A DNA stretch of 64,000 bases from Amycolatopsis mongoliensis (GTDB lineage Bacteria; Actinomycetota; Actinomycetes; Mycobacteriales; Pseudonocardiaceae): contig NZ_CP127295.1 of NCBI RefSeq assembly GCF_030285665.1, forward strand, positions 6,200,001 to 6,264,000, written 5' to 3'. Shown in pieces: positions 1 to 7,714 of this stretch; the first letter of the stretch is position 1, and the number at the start of each line of letters is the position of its first letter. The notes under the pieces were generated by a model that worked only from the letters and a program-made list of their open reading frames with translations, did not search any database and was not told the DNA's origin. A program made the translations under genes and the position numbers.

Positions 1-427
1 TCGCGCGGACATCGCGCTCGGTCGCGAGCAGGTCCACTACCGCAGCGGCCGCGGCAGCGCGCTGCGAGAACCAAGCCGCGTGGTCTGGTACGTGAGCCAA
101 AGTTCGACGACCGGCTCCGGTCGGTTCATCGGCACATCTCTGCTCGACGGCATCGACAAGGGTCGCGCGGAAACACTGTTCGCGACTTGCAGCCACTACG
201 GCGTCTTCCGGCTCTCCGACATCCGCGCCGCGGCGAAGGACGGGTACGCGCAGGCCCTTCGCCTTTCCGACACCGAGCTGTTCGCATCGGACGTTCCTCG
301 TCATGCCGATGACCGGCTGCGGAAGCCGCTCGGTGGTCCACAAGTGCCGCTGTCACCGACCCGCATCGCCAACCAGCTGTTTGCCGAGCTGTATGCGCTG
401 GGACAGCGGCGGGAGGATGGGAAGTGA
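1..427 (+). CDS. Partial PUA-like (EVE/ASCH-type) domain protein, C-terminal part
   Basis: The reading frame is open to the left edge, so the start lies outside the window and 141 codons are visible. Family resemblance: the visible part (VVWYVS, then GRFIGTSLLDGI, and a C-terminal segment with LSPTRIANQLFAEL) looks like the PUA-like C-terminal domain that follows an acetyltransferase or PIN-type domain in some actinobacterial proteins. Such domains bind modified bases or RNA; that role is inference. The next gene also encodes a PUA-fold (ASCH) protein, so the two may work together. The GTG at position 80 is probably internal, because upstream codons continue the same composition. The family call is tentative. 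Confidence 0.5.
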   Translation, partial: RADIALGREQVHYRSGRGSALREPSRVVWYVSQSSTTGSGRFIGTSLLDGIDKGRAETLFATCSHYGVFRLSDIRAAAKDGYAQALRLSDTELFASDVPRHADDRLRKPLGGPQVPLSPTRIANQLFAELYALGQRREDGK

Positions 428-520
428 TCCGACGTAGACCCGTCCGCCTAGCACAGAGTCATGTTCCAACACGGACGGCGTTGACGTCGTTTTGTCGGTG
501 CACTCGGATAGTCTCCGCCT

Positions 521-989
521 GTGAGCGAACGCAGGACGACTCCGACGACGGCTTCGGAAGACTGCGAACCGCGGCCATTGGTTGTCGTTACGACCGCGAT
601 TCGCTGAAGCCATTCTGGACGGCTCGAAGACAGTCGAGCTTCGCCGCACGCGACTGCAGGCACCCGCCGGAACCCGTCTGGTGCTTTACGCTGCATCTCC
701 GGTCATGGCGGTCGTCGGAGTGGCAACGTTGGAGGCGGTGGAGTCGGCATCGCCGAGTCGGATCTGGCGGCGGCATCGTCTTGTGGTCGGTCTTGACCGG
801 CGCGAGTTCGACGCGTACTTCGCGGACGCGCGGCGCGCAACGGCGCTGATCATCAGCTCGCCCCAGCGGCTTGCCGAACCCCCGGACCTCGCCACCAGGC
901 GAGCTGAAACCGGTTTTCGGCCGCCGCAGAGCTCGCGGTACTTGACTGCGGTTGATCCTCAGGTGCTGCACCTGGTCGCCGCGGGCTGA
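521..989 (+). pseudogene. ASCH-domain protein, apparently frameshifted near its N-terminus
   Basis: The frame read from TTG 582 gives a classic ASCH motif, LSLRPRFAEAILDGSKTVEL, in a PUA-like fold thought to bind RNA or nucleic acid. No ribosome-binding site precedes that TTG. A GTG at 521 in another frame has a TAGTCT -10-like box (509-514) seven bases upstream, fitting a leaderless start. It encodes 28 residues ending in EPRPLVVV before a stop. ASCH proteins commonly have a short N-terminal stretch ending in PLVLSLRPRF, so the two frames look like one gene split by a small indel near 578-582. A genuine TTG start is the alternative. Confidence 0.55.
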
Positions 990-1033
990 ACGTCAAGCAG
1001 TCGACGGCAGGCATAAGGGTTCGTCTGCTCGCC

Positions 1034-1447
1034 TCAGCAGCGCTTGTTTCGCTCTTCGTCCGACAACGCCGCGGGCCGGTCCGCGAGCGGGCCGCCTTCG
1101 CGAAGCAGGGAACCGAGGGATCCGAGAGGCTCGGGGACCAGGCTGTACCAGCTCCAGGTGCCGCGGCGCTCACGCGTGAGGATGCCGGCGGTGACGAGGA
1201 CCCGCAGGTGGTGGCTCAGGGACGGCTGGGGCATGTCGAAGTCCTCGGCCAGGTCGCAGAAGCACGCTTCGCCGCCGGGTGAGTGCCGAATGAGGGAGAC
1301 GAGCCGGATCCGGACCGGGTCGGACAGCGCCTTGAACAGCTTCGCGGCCGTCTCGGCCTCGGTGTCGGTGACGACGGCTGCGGGCTCGGCCAGCAGGAGG
1401 GTCACCGCGACCGGCTTCTGCCGGACGTGACCGTTGGGCGCGGCCAT
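1034..1447 (-). CDS. arsR: ArsR-family metalloregulator (ars operon repressor)
   Basis: A 137-aa winged-helix repressor of the ArsR/SmtB family, expected to leave DNA when arsenite or a similar metalloid binds. Visible features are the LFKALSDPVRIRLV helix, Cys62 and Cys64 in EACFCDL at the start of the recognition region, the helix QPSLSHHLRVL, and a wing with RRGTWSWYSL. It lacks the N-terminal CysCys pair of the ArsR at 7328 and ends in a lone Cys137. The frame opens further upstream, but ATG 1447 is preceded by GAGGAGG at good spacing, so I start there. It diverges from the arsC-arsC-acr3-arsO operon. Confidence 0.9.
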   Translation of the reverse strand: MAAPNGHVRQKPVAVTLLLAEPAAVVTDTEAETAAKLFKALSDPVRIRLVSLIRHSPGGEACFCDLAEDFDMPQPSLSHHLRVLVTAGILTRERRGTWSWYSLVPEPLGSLGSLLREGGPLADRPAALSDEERNKRC

Positions 1448-1578
1448 GGCTCCTCCTCGGCGGCTCGGTGACCTCGGCGTTGTCGATCGTACCTCAGCTG
1501 GATTGACAAGAGTCGATCCAAGCGTCTTCAATTGAATCGGCAGACTTCGATCCAGGCCGGTTCGCTCGAGGAGAGCTC
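1448..1578. promoter_or_regulatory. Divergent ars promoter and operator region
   Basis: Seen: a TTGACA -35-like box at 1503-1508, an 18-base spacer and TTCAAT at 1527-1532 facing the arsenate reductase gene. The perfect palindrome TTCAATTGAA (1527-1536) overlaps the -10 and is a plausible ArsR operator. TCGATC occurs at 1483-1488, 1513-1518 and 1548-1553 as a second repeated element. The arsC start is preceded by GAGGAGAG. Confidence 0.6.
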
Positions 1579-2226
1579 ATGACGCACGCCACGGACGGCT
1601 TGCCCGCACGCGCGGTCGGGCTGCAGCTGGACCGCATCGCCGACGAGCTGGCCGACCGCTTCCACGGCGTGTTCGGTCGCGAAACCGTCGAGCTGTTCGT
1701 CCGCGAGACCTACGACTTGTTGGCCGAGCACGCGACGGTCACCGTCCACCTGCCTGCGCTGACCGCCCGGTTCGCCCGCGAGCGGCTGCTCGACCTCGGC
1801 CGGGCCGAAGGGCTGACGCAGGTGACCGTGCCGCAGGTGTTGTTCCTCTGCGTCCACAACGTCGGCCGCTCGCAGATGGCCGCGGCCCTGCTGGACCACC
1901 ACGCCTTCGGCCGGGTCACCGTGCGCTCGGCCGGCTCGCAACCGCAGGGCGAGATCCCGGAGATCATCACCGCTGCGCTGCGGGAGCTGCACGTCCCGCT
2001 GGAGGCTGCCTACCCGAAGCCGCTGACCGACGAGGTGCTGCGCGCTTCCGACGTGGTAGTCACGATGGGCTGCGGCGACGCCTGCGCGATCTACCCGGGC
2101 AAACGCTACTTGGACTGGGACATTCCCGACCCGGCCGGCGAGCCGCTGCACGTCGTGCGTCGCATCCGCGACGAGATCGACCGCCACGTGCGTGGGCTGC
2201 TCGACGAGCTCAGCAACCAGCCATGA
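1579..2226 (+). CDS. arsC: Arsenate reductase (low-MW phosphatase fold) with N-terminal helical domain
   Basis: A 215-aa protein of two parts. Residues about 1-80 form an all-helical domain seen in actinobacterial arsenate reductases. Residues about 84-210 are the low-molecular-weight phosphatase-type catalytic domain, with the CX5R loop Cys91-Arg97 (CVHNVGRSQM) and the downstream GCGDAC and PGKRYLDW segments. Family knowledge: these reduce arsenate to arsenite, in actinomycetes often with mycothiol/mycoredoxin. The usual loop has NAG; here Ala is Val. ATG 1579 follows GAGGAGAG. It is first in an operon with a second arsC, acr3 and arsO. Confidence 0.9.
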   Translation: MTHATDGLPARAVGLQLDRIADELADRFHGVFGRETVELFVRETYDLLAEHATVTVHLPALTARFARERLLDLGRAEGLTQVTVPQVLFLCVHNVGRSQMAAALLDHHAFGRVTVRSAGSQPQGEIPEIITAALRELHVPLEAAYPKPLTDEVLRASDVVVTMGCGDACAIYPGKRYLDWDIPDPAGEPLHVVRRIRDEIDRHVRGLLDELSNQP

Positions 2227-2246
2227 CCACGCCGAAAGGAACTCCG

Positions 2247-2651
2247 ATGGCCCGCACTCCCGAGGTGCTGTTCGTCTGCGTGCACAACGCCGGCCGCTCG
2301 CAGATGGCCGCCGCGCTGCTGCAGCACTACGCGCTCGGTCGGATCGCCGTGCGCTCGGCCGGGTCCGAGCCGGCCGACAAGGTCAACCCCGCGGCCGCCG
2401 AGGCACTGGCCGAGTGGGGCTTGGACATCGCCGCCGAGGTCCCGACCAAGCTGTCCACCGAGGACGTCGAGGCCTCCGACGTCGTGATCACCATGGGCTG
2501 CGGCGACACCTGCCCGATCTTCCCCGGCAAGCGGTACCTGGACTGGCCGCTGGACGATCCCGCCGGCCAGGGCGTGGACGCCGTCCGCCCGATCCGCGAC
2601 GAGATCGACCGCCGCGTCCGCGGCCTGCTCGTCGAGCTCCTCGACGCTTGA
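2247..2651 (+). CDS. arsC: Arsenate reductase, single-domain
   Basis: A 134-aa single-domain enzyme of the low-molecular-weight phosphatase-type ArsC family. The catalytic loop is Cys11-Arg17 (CVHNAGRSQM), followed by GCGDTCPIFPGK and the YLDWPLDDP segment. An in-frame ATG at 2223 overlaps the upstream stop, but ATG 2247 is preceded by GAAAGGA at 5-6 bases and leaves the MARTPEVLFVC start usual for the family, so I use it. It lies 20 bases after the two-domain ArsC. The two enzymes probably arose by duplication, one with and one without the helical domain. Confidence 0.9.
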   Translation: MARTPEVLFVCVHNAGRSQMAAALLQHYALGRIAVRSAGSEPADKVNPAAAEALAEWGLDIAAEVPTKLSTEDVEASDVVITMGCGDTCPIFPGKRYLDWPLDDPAGQGVDAVRPIRDEIDRRVRGLLVELLDA

Positions 2652-2683
2652 CCACCCCACGACCACCTTTGGAGGCACGGTCC

Positions 2684-3772
2684 GTGACCGCCGACAAGAC
2701 CGCCACCCCGGCCGACGCCGACGTCCTGCACAGGCTGTCCTTCCTGGACCGCTTCCTCCCGGTGTGGATCATCGCCGCGATGGCCGTCGGGCTCGGTCTC
2801 GGCAGCGTCATCCCCGGCCTGCAAGGCGTGCTGGAGGCCGTGAAGATCGGGCAGGTGTCGCTGCCGATCGCGCTCGGCCTGCTGCTGATGATGTACCCGG
2901 TGCTGGCGAAGGTCCGTTACGACAAGCTGGACACCGTCACCCGCGACAAACGCACGATGGTCTTGTCGCTGGTCCTGAACTGGATCCTGGGTCCGGCGCT
3001 GATGTTCGCGCTCGCGTGGCTGCTGCTGCCGGACCTGCCGGAGTACCGGACCGGGCTGATCATCGTCGGGCTGGCCCGCTGCATCGCCATGGTGATCATC
3101 TGGAACGACCTCGCCTGCGGCGACCGTGAAGCCGCCGCCGTGCTGGTCGCCCTCAACTCCGTGTTCCAGGTGATCATGTTCGGGGTGCTCGGCTGGTTCT
3201 ACCTCGACCTGCTGCCCGGCTGGCTCGGCCTCGACACGACCAGCGTCTCCTTCTCGCCCTGGGAGATCGCACTGTCCGTGGTCATCTTCCTCGGCATCCC
3301 GCTCGCCGCCGGCTACCTGTCGCGGCGGATCGGGGAGCGCAGCAAGGGCCGCGAGTGGTACGAGGGGAAGTTCCTGCCGAAGATCGGCCCGATCGCGCTG
3401 TACGGGCTGCTGTTCACGATCGTCGTGCTGTTCGCGCTGCAGGGCGAGACGATCACCTCGCGGCCGCTGGACGTCGCCCGGATCGCGCTGCCACTGCTGG
3501 CGTACTTCGCGATCATGTGGGGCGGCGGCTACCTGCTCGGCAAGGCCTCTGGCCTGTCCTACGCGCGCACGACGACGCTGGCGTTCACCGCGGCGGGCAA
3601 CAACTTCGAGCTGGCGATCGCGGTGGCGATCGGCGTGTTCGGTGTGACCTCCGGCCAGGCTTTGGCCGGGGTGGTCGGCCCGCTGATCGAGGTCCCCGTC
3701 CTTGTCGGGTTGGTCTACGTCAGCTTGTGGCTGCGCAAGCGGTGGGTCGAGAAGACCCCGCAACCGAAGTGA
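2684..3772 (+). CDS. acr3: Arsenite efflux permease Acr3
   Basis: A 362-aa polytopic membrane protein with about ten hydrophobic helices, the usual size for Acr3 of the bile/arsenite/riboflavin transporter superfamily. It expels arsenite made by the two upstream reductases. Key motifs are GLARCIAMVIIWNDLA, where Cys133 matches the essential TM4 cysteine of Acr3, and AGNNFELAIA with the conserved Glu. The frame is open far upstream through the second arsC, but GTG 2684 has GGAGG eight bases before it and gives the expected short cytoplasmic N-terminus. Its stop overlaps the GTG of the next gene (GTGA). Confidence 0.95.
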   Translation: MTADKTATPADADVLHRLSFLDRFLPVWIIAAMAVGLGLGSVIPGLQGVLEAVKIGQVSLPIALGLLLMMYPVLAKVRYDKLDTVTRDKRTMVLSLVLNWILGPALMFALAWLLLPDLPEYRTGLIIVGLARCIAMVIIWNDLACGDREAAAVLVALNSVFQVIMFGVLGWFYLDLLPGWLGLDTTSVSFSPWEIALSVVIFLGIPLAAGYLSRRIGERSKGREWYEGKFLPKIGPIALYGLLFTIVVLFALQGETITSRPLDVARIALPLLAYFAIMWGGGYLLGKASGLSYARTTTLAFTAAGNNFELAIAVAIGVFGVTSGQALAGVVGPLIEVPVLVGLVYVSLWLRKRWVEKTPQPK

Positions 3773-4821
3773 CGTCCTCGACGCAGGTGGTCGTGGTCGG
3801 CGGCGGCCAGGCAGGTCTGGCCGCCGGCTACTACCTCCGCCGCGCGGGTCTCGACTTCGTCATCCTCGACGCCCAGACCCAGCCCGGCGGCGCCTGGCTG
3901 CACGGCTGGGAGTCGCTGAGGCTGTTCTCCCCGGCCCGGTTCAGTTCGCTGCCCGGCTGGCTGATGCCGCCCTATCGCGACGAGTGGTACCCGCCGGCCG
4001 GCCACGTCGTCGACTACCTCACCGCCTACGAGAAACGCTACGAGCTGCCCGTGCACCGCGGCGTCACCGTCACCGCGGTCGAAACCGACGCCGCCGGCTT
4101 CACGGTCACCGCCGACACCGGCACCTGGACGGCGAAGGCCGTCATCAGCGCCGCCGGGACGTGGCGGCGGCCGTTCCTGCCGGTGGTGCCGGGCAGCTTC
4201 GCCGGCCGCCAGCTGCACACCGTCGACTACCGCGGCCCGGCCGGGTTCGCCGGCCGGCGCGTGGTCGTGGTCGGCGGCGGCAACTCCGGCGCGCAGATCG
4301 CCGCGGACCTCACCGGCTCGGCCGAGGTCACCTGGGCGACCCGCCGAACGCCCCGCTTCCTGCCCGACGAGGTCGACGGGCACGCCCTGTTCGACATCGC
4401 CACCCGCCGCCGCCGAGCCCTCGACCGCGGTGCCGCCGACCCCGGCGGGGTCGCCGGGCTCGGTGACATCGTCGCGGTGCCGCCGGTGCGCCGTGCCCGC
4501 GACGCCGGAGCGCTCAACGCCCGCCCGATGTTCACCCGGCTCACGCCCGCAGGGCCGCAGTGGCCGGACGGCACCACGACCGAGGCGGACGTTGTCATCT
4601 GGTGCACCGGGTTCCGGCCCGAGCTCGGCCACCTTGCGCCGCTGAAGCTGCGCAGCACCGGCGGCCACGTCCGGACCGAGGGCACCCGCGCGCTCGACGT
4701 GCCCGGGCTGCATCTGGTCGGCTACGGCGACTGGACCGGCCCTGCCTCGGCCACCCTGATCGGTGTCGGCCGGACCGCTCGTGCCGCGGTCGCCGACATC
4801 TCTGCGCGCCGCCTGAGCTGA
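3769..4821 (+). CDS. arsO: ArsO-like flavin-dependent monooxygenase
   Basis: A 350-aa protein with two dinucleotide-binding signatures: VVVVGGGQAGLAAGYYL at the N-terminus (FAD) and VVVVGGGNSGAQIA near residue 165 (NAD(P)H). A late WCTGFRPEL motif is typical of flavin-containing monooxygenases of the ArsO/YpdA/CzcO type. Members are linked to ars operons; the substrate is not settled, and oxidation of an arsenical or a redox role is inference. GTG 3769 overlaps the acr3 stop, implying translational coupling. It ends ten bases before a convergent gene. Confidence 0.8.
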   Translation: MTSSTQVVVVGGGQAGLAAGYYLRRAGLDFVILDAQTQPGGAWLHGWESLRLFSPARFSSLPGWLMPPYRDEWYPPAGHVVDYLTAYEKRYELPVHRGVTVTAVETDAAGFTVTADTGTWTAKAVISAAGTWRRPFLPVVPGSFAGRQLHTVDYRGPAGFAGRRVVVVGGGNSGAQIAADLTGSAEVTWATRRTPRFLPDEVDGHALFDIATRRRRALDRGAADPGGVAGLGDIVAVPPVRRARDAGALNARPMFTRLTPAGPQWPDGTTTEADVVIWCTGFRPELGHLAPLKLRSTGGHVRTEGTRALDVPGLHLVGYGDWTGPASATLIGVGRTARAAVADISARRLS

Positions 4822-4831
4822 CGGCACCGGT

Positions 4832-5590
4832 TCAGCGAAGGCTGGCGACGAATTGCTTGAGCTCTTCAGCCAGTACCGGCGAGGCATAGGTCTTCACCAC
4901 GTCTTGCCGGGCCGGGCAGACGTCCAAGTTCGGGCACACCAGTGGAATTATGACCCGCAGCGTCTTGTACAGCTGAGCATGCGGCAACGTGCCGAGGATC
5001 TGCTTGATGCCGAAGGCGGACGCCGCGCTGAGGACTTCGGCGAGGAACTTTGGGCAGCCGACCAAAACCAGTCCCGCCCGCAACGGCATCTGCGCGTATT
5101 TGGCGTAGGTACCCGGATCGAGTCCTTTCGCCACGTTGTTGAGGCAGACGCACAGTCCGTGCTTGCGGTAGTGGACGGGGGAAGTCCACGGGACCTTGTC
5201 GATGGCACGGTTGGCCAGCCGGGCATAGAAGCCGTTCTCGTCGAAGACATAGGCGACGACGTCGCCGGCGATGTTCGAGGGGTCCCGGCTCAATGACTCC
5301 TTGGCGTGCTGGCGGCGGGTGGTCCTGCGGTCGAGCTGCGGCGCGACGGTGCGAGTCGGTGGCGCCACCGGTGGAGGTGCCGCCGATGATCGCGGTCGCG
5401 TGCTTCGCGGTACCGCCGGCGACGGGATCCACGTCGGCCGGTGGACTGGTGTTCGGGCTGTGGTGCGGCGGGCGCGTGTCCGCTGGGCTCGGCGTGCGCA
5501 TTCCCGTCCGGCTTCCGAATCCTTGAAGTGTCGCCGGTTGCAGTACTGGCATTCGTACTGACTTGCGGGGAGTTTTCGATGCCGCGCCAT
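4832..5590 (-). CDS. Uncharacterised protein with N-terminal CxxC motif
   Basis: I do not recognise this family. The 252-aa product starts MARHRKLPASQYECQYCNRR: a CQYC pair with a further Cys about 15 residues later suggests a small zinc ribbon. A basic, Pro/Arg-rich linker follows (about 25-95), then a folded C-terminal domain with several Cys (CVCLNN, VGCPKF, LVCPNLDVCP). I chose ATG 5590, preceded by GGATGG; a GTG at 5626 is the alternative. It converges on arsO. The Cys content invites a metal-binding idea, but nothing ties it to arsenic except position. Confidence 0.55.
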   Translation of the reverse strand: MARHRKLPASQYECQYCNRRHFKDSEAGRECARRAQRTRARRTTARTPVHRPTWIPSPAVPRSTRPRSSAAPPPVAPPTRTVAPQLDRRTTRRQHAKESLSRDPSNIAGDVVAYVFDENGFYARLANRAIDKVPWTSPVHYRKHGLCVCLNNVAKGLDPGTYAKYAQMPLRAGLVLVGCPKFLAEVLSAASAFGIKQILGTLPHAQLYKTLRVIIPLVCPNLDVCPARQDVVKTYASPVLAEELKQFVASLR

Positions 5591-5701
5591 CCCATCCACG
5601 CTAGGAACCGCGACCTCGACGGTCACTCGGCTATTCCGGTCCCTGATAAGGCGTCTACATCACACCCCGCGTTGTAATTCCTCCTTGTGAGTCAATGCAG
5701 A

Positions 5702-6859
5702 TCATCCTCGTGAGTGGTAGGCCAACCCCATAACTGTGGCGACGACGAGCCGGACCGCCGAGATCAGGGTGTCAGTCTCCACGCGATCGGCGGTCTCGGC
5801 CGGGGTCTGATAGCCGGGCATCCCCATGCCGATTCCGACCGCGGCCAGCCCGGCCGCGGCGTAGCGGCGGTTGTCCGACGCCATCGCCCCGGCTCGCAGC
5901 GGCACGCCGGTCTCCCGGCCGGCCTGGTCGAGCGCGGCGAGCAATCCGTGCGCCGGCCCTCCTGCTTCCACAGCCGCCGCTTCGCCGAGCTGGGCGGCGC
6001 CGTCGATGTTGAGCACGACCGTGCCGGCCGGGACGGTCGGTGCGTGATGGGCCGAGCCGCGAGCGCCGGCTTCCTCGGCGTCGAGGAACGTGACCCCCAA
6101 GCCGACGCCCTCCGGGAGCGCGTCGGCGAGCAAGTGGGCGGCTTCCAGCACGACGGCGACGCCGGACGCGTTGTCCGCGGCGGCAGGCAGCCGCTGCCCG
6201 GGGTCGTCGCCGACGCCGTCGAAATGCGCGGTCAGCAGGAAGTCCGGGCCTCCGCTCGCGGAGGTACGCAGCCGCCCGTGCACGTTGGACCCGGCCACCC
6301 CGACGGTGCGCAGCGGCACCGACGCGCTGATCACCTGGCCGGCGGCCAGGCGCTCGTGCAACTCGGTGCGGACCGCGATGACCGGCAGCGCGCCGGGCTC
6401 GGGTCCGGCGATCATCTTCGGCATCCACCCGGCCTCGTCCGTCCCGCGCGGCACCAGCAGCCCGGCTGCGCCGTCGCGGGTAGCTCGCGCCGAAACCCCC
6501 AGGTCCGGCGCGAGCACCCAACGATCGGTGAGCCGGCCCGCGTCGGCGGCCACCAGCTCGGCGGTGCGTGGTTCGGGCAGGTCCGCCGACACGAGGTGTT
6601 CGCCGAATTCCCGGCGGTGCACCAGCTGCCGGTCGCCGTCGTGAAGCTCGGGTGTCCGATACAGCTCGCGCACGGCGACGGGGAACTCGTCGGCCGTGAC
6701 CGTCGCTCCGAGCACCTGCAACTGCCCGGCGAGCCACGCGGCGGCCGCGCGGCCGCCCGGGGTGCCGACCCGGCGGCCGGTGAAGCGGTCCTCGGCCAGC
6801 GTGGTGACGGTGGATCGCAGGCGGCTGCCGGACACCTCGGTCGCCGCCGTGGTGGTCAT
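5702..6859 (-). CDS. M28-family peptidase-like protein, last metal ligand changed
   Basis: A 385-aa zinc aminopeptidase-fold protein. Candidate M28 ligands are His212 (LLTAHFDG), Asp229 (AAADNASG), Glu262/Glu263 (LDAEEAG) and Asp286 (LNIDGA). The last position, normally His in an HTP..T motif, reads GYQTPAETAD, so Gln351 replaces the histidine. No signal peptide is seen, so it is probably cytoplasmic. ATG 6859 overlaps the stop of the CysCys-rich gene (ATGA), so the two are translationally coupled and share an operon divergent from arsR at 7328. Inference: it processes or recycles Cys-rich peptides, or acts as a non-catalytic relative. Confidence 0.8.
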   Translation of the reverse strand: MTTTAATEVSGSRLRSTVTTLAEDRFTGRRVGTPGGRAAAAWLAGQLQVLGATVTADEFPVAVRELYRTPELHDGDRQLVHRREFGEHLVSADLPEPRTAELVAADAGRLTDRWVLAPDLGVSARATRDGAAGLLVPRGTDEAGWMPKMIAGPEPGALPVIAVRTELHERLAAGQVISASVPLRTVGVAGSNVHGRLRTSASGGPDFLLTAHFDGVGDDPGQRLPAAADNASGVAVVLEAAHLLADALPEGVGLGVTFLDAEEAGARGSAHHAPTVPAGTVVLNIDGAAQLGEAAAVEAGGPAHGLLAALDQAGRETGVPLRAGAMASDNRRYAAAGLAAVGIGMGMPGYQTPAETADRVETDTLISAVRLVVATVMGLAYHSRG

Positions 6860-7071
6860 CCGCAGCAGCCGGCGCCATCGGCGACAGCGTCGGCTTTCGC
6901 GCCCGGATCGCAGCAGGCCCCGGCTGCGGCGGCCGCCTCCGCGGTGCCGCAGCACGTCGTCGTGGTCGAGGTGACCGTTGCGGGCGCGGTGCCGCAACAG
7001 CCGGTCGAGGCGGGCGGGGTGAAGGCTTCGGCGGGGTCGCCGGCGAAACCGCCGGTCGTCCGGGTGCTCAT
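6856..7071 (-). CDS. Small CysCys-repeat protein in ArsR-linked operon
   Basis: A 71-aa peptide with four CysCys pairs at residues 25/26, 40/41, 53/54 and 69/70, three of them followed by Gly, separated by Ala/Thr-rich spacers. No His, Trp or Tyr is present. Such spaced vicinal thiols suit binding of arsenite or soft metals, so a metallothionein-like buffer is the obvious guess; a modified peptide precursor is another. ATG 7071 follows AAGGAG at seven bases; a GTG one codon earlier is possible. It sits between the 49-aa Cys peptide and the peptidase, facing arsR. I know of no named family. Confidence 0.75.
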   Translation of the reverse strand: MSTRTTGGFAGDPAEAFTPPASTGCCGTAPATVTSTTTTCCGTAEAAAAAGACCDPGAKADAVADGAGCCG

Positions 7072-7099
7072 CACGGATCTCCTTGCGAGGTCGAGGGGT

Positions 7100-7249
7100 T
7101 CAGAAGCGGGAAGGCAGCTGCAGGGCGCGGGTGCGGGCCTGGTCGAGCAGGGCGTTGGCGCGGCACTGGCTCGTGCACACCTGCGCGCACGACTCGCAGA
7201 ACTCGGTGGTCGACGAGGCCGTGAGCAGCCGGCGGAGAAGCTTGATCAT
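7100..7249 (-). CDS. 49-aa Cys-rich small protein upstream of the CysCys peptide
   Basis: A short gene easily missed: ATG 7249 to TGA 7100 encodes a 49-aa product with a basic amphipathic start (MIKLLRRLL) and a FCESCAQVCTSQC cluster, Cys at 18, 21, 25 and 29, then a charged helix-like tail. CxxC-x3-C-x3-C spacing suggests a metal or metalloid site. It ends 28 bases before the CysCys-rich gene and is the first gene after the ArsR operator. The Shine-Dalgarno is weak (AGGCAG), so leaderless or near-leaderless expression from the operator region is possible. Coding status rests on the cysteine pattern, codon use and position. Confidence 0.6.
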   Translation of the reverse strand: MIKLLRRLLTASSTTEFCESCAQVCTSQCRANALLDQARTRALQLPSRF

Positions 7250-7327
7250 GGGAGCTGCCTATCTAGATGGATGTCGAATCAGTGGCTCAAGTTTGCCCAT
7301 GGATTAGATGGATGTCAATATAGATGA
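7250..7327. promoter_or_regulatory. Duplicated ArsR operator between divergent genes
   Basis: The 12-mer TAGATGGATGTC occurs at 7264-7275 and again at 7305-7316, 41 bases apart (about four helical turns). Each copy is followed by AGTGGCT(C/A)AA, at 7281 and 7327, the second forming the start of arsR. The segment looks like a tandem duplication of operator plus start region. One copy lies near each divergent promoter, which would let the ArsR at 7328 control both directions. Confidence 0.6.
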
Positions 7328-7702
7328 GTGGCTAAACAGCAAGAGGGGTTGACGTTGCTCCCGGTGATCAGTGAGGGCTGCTGCGCTCCCTTGGCCGCGG
7401 AGGCCTTGTCGGCCGACCAGGCGGTGGACCTGGCGAAGGCGTTCAAGGCGCTCGGCGACCCGGCGCGGCTGCGTCTGCTGTCGCTGATCACCTCAGCGGA
7501 AGGCGAAAGCTGCGTCTGCGATCTGACAGCGGCGTTCGACCTGAGCGGCCCGACGATCTCCCACCACCTGAAGGTGCTGCGCGAAGCTGGCCTGGTCGCC
7601 GGCGAACGCCGCGGCACCTGGGTGTACTACCGGCCACGGCCGGAGACGCTCGCCCAGCTGTCCGGCCTGCTGGCCGCGCCGGGGCTCGCCTCGGTGTCCT
7701 GA
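7328..7702 (+). CDS. arsR: ArsR-family repressor with N-terminal CysCys sensor
   Basis: A 124-aa ArsR/SmtB repressor. Cys18-Cys19 (EGCCAPL) together with Cys62/Cys64 (ESCVCDL) matches the arsenite site known for Corynebacterium ArsR, built from an N-terminal CysCys pair and a distal Cys. The core has FKALGDPARLRLL, the recognition helix GPTISHHLKVL and the wing RRGTWVYY. GTG 7328 is used because the nearby ATG 7324 runs into a stop at once. It faces the Cys-rich peptide/peptidase operon across a duplicated operator. It converges closely on the next gene (12 bases). Confidence 0.9.
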   Translation: MAKQQEGLTLLPVISEGCCAPLAAEALSADQAVDLAKAFKALGDPARLRLLSLITSAEGESCVCDLTAAFDLSGPTISHHLKVLREAGLVAGERRGTWVYYRPRPETLAQLSGLLAAPGLASVS

Positions 7703-7714
7703 CCGGCTCGGCGA

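Noticed and set aside
2192..2683. Upstream extension of acr3 in frame through the second arsC
   Set aside because: The extension is out of frame with arsC and Arg-rich. GTG 2684 with GGAGG gives normal Acr3 length.
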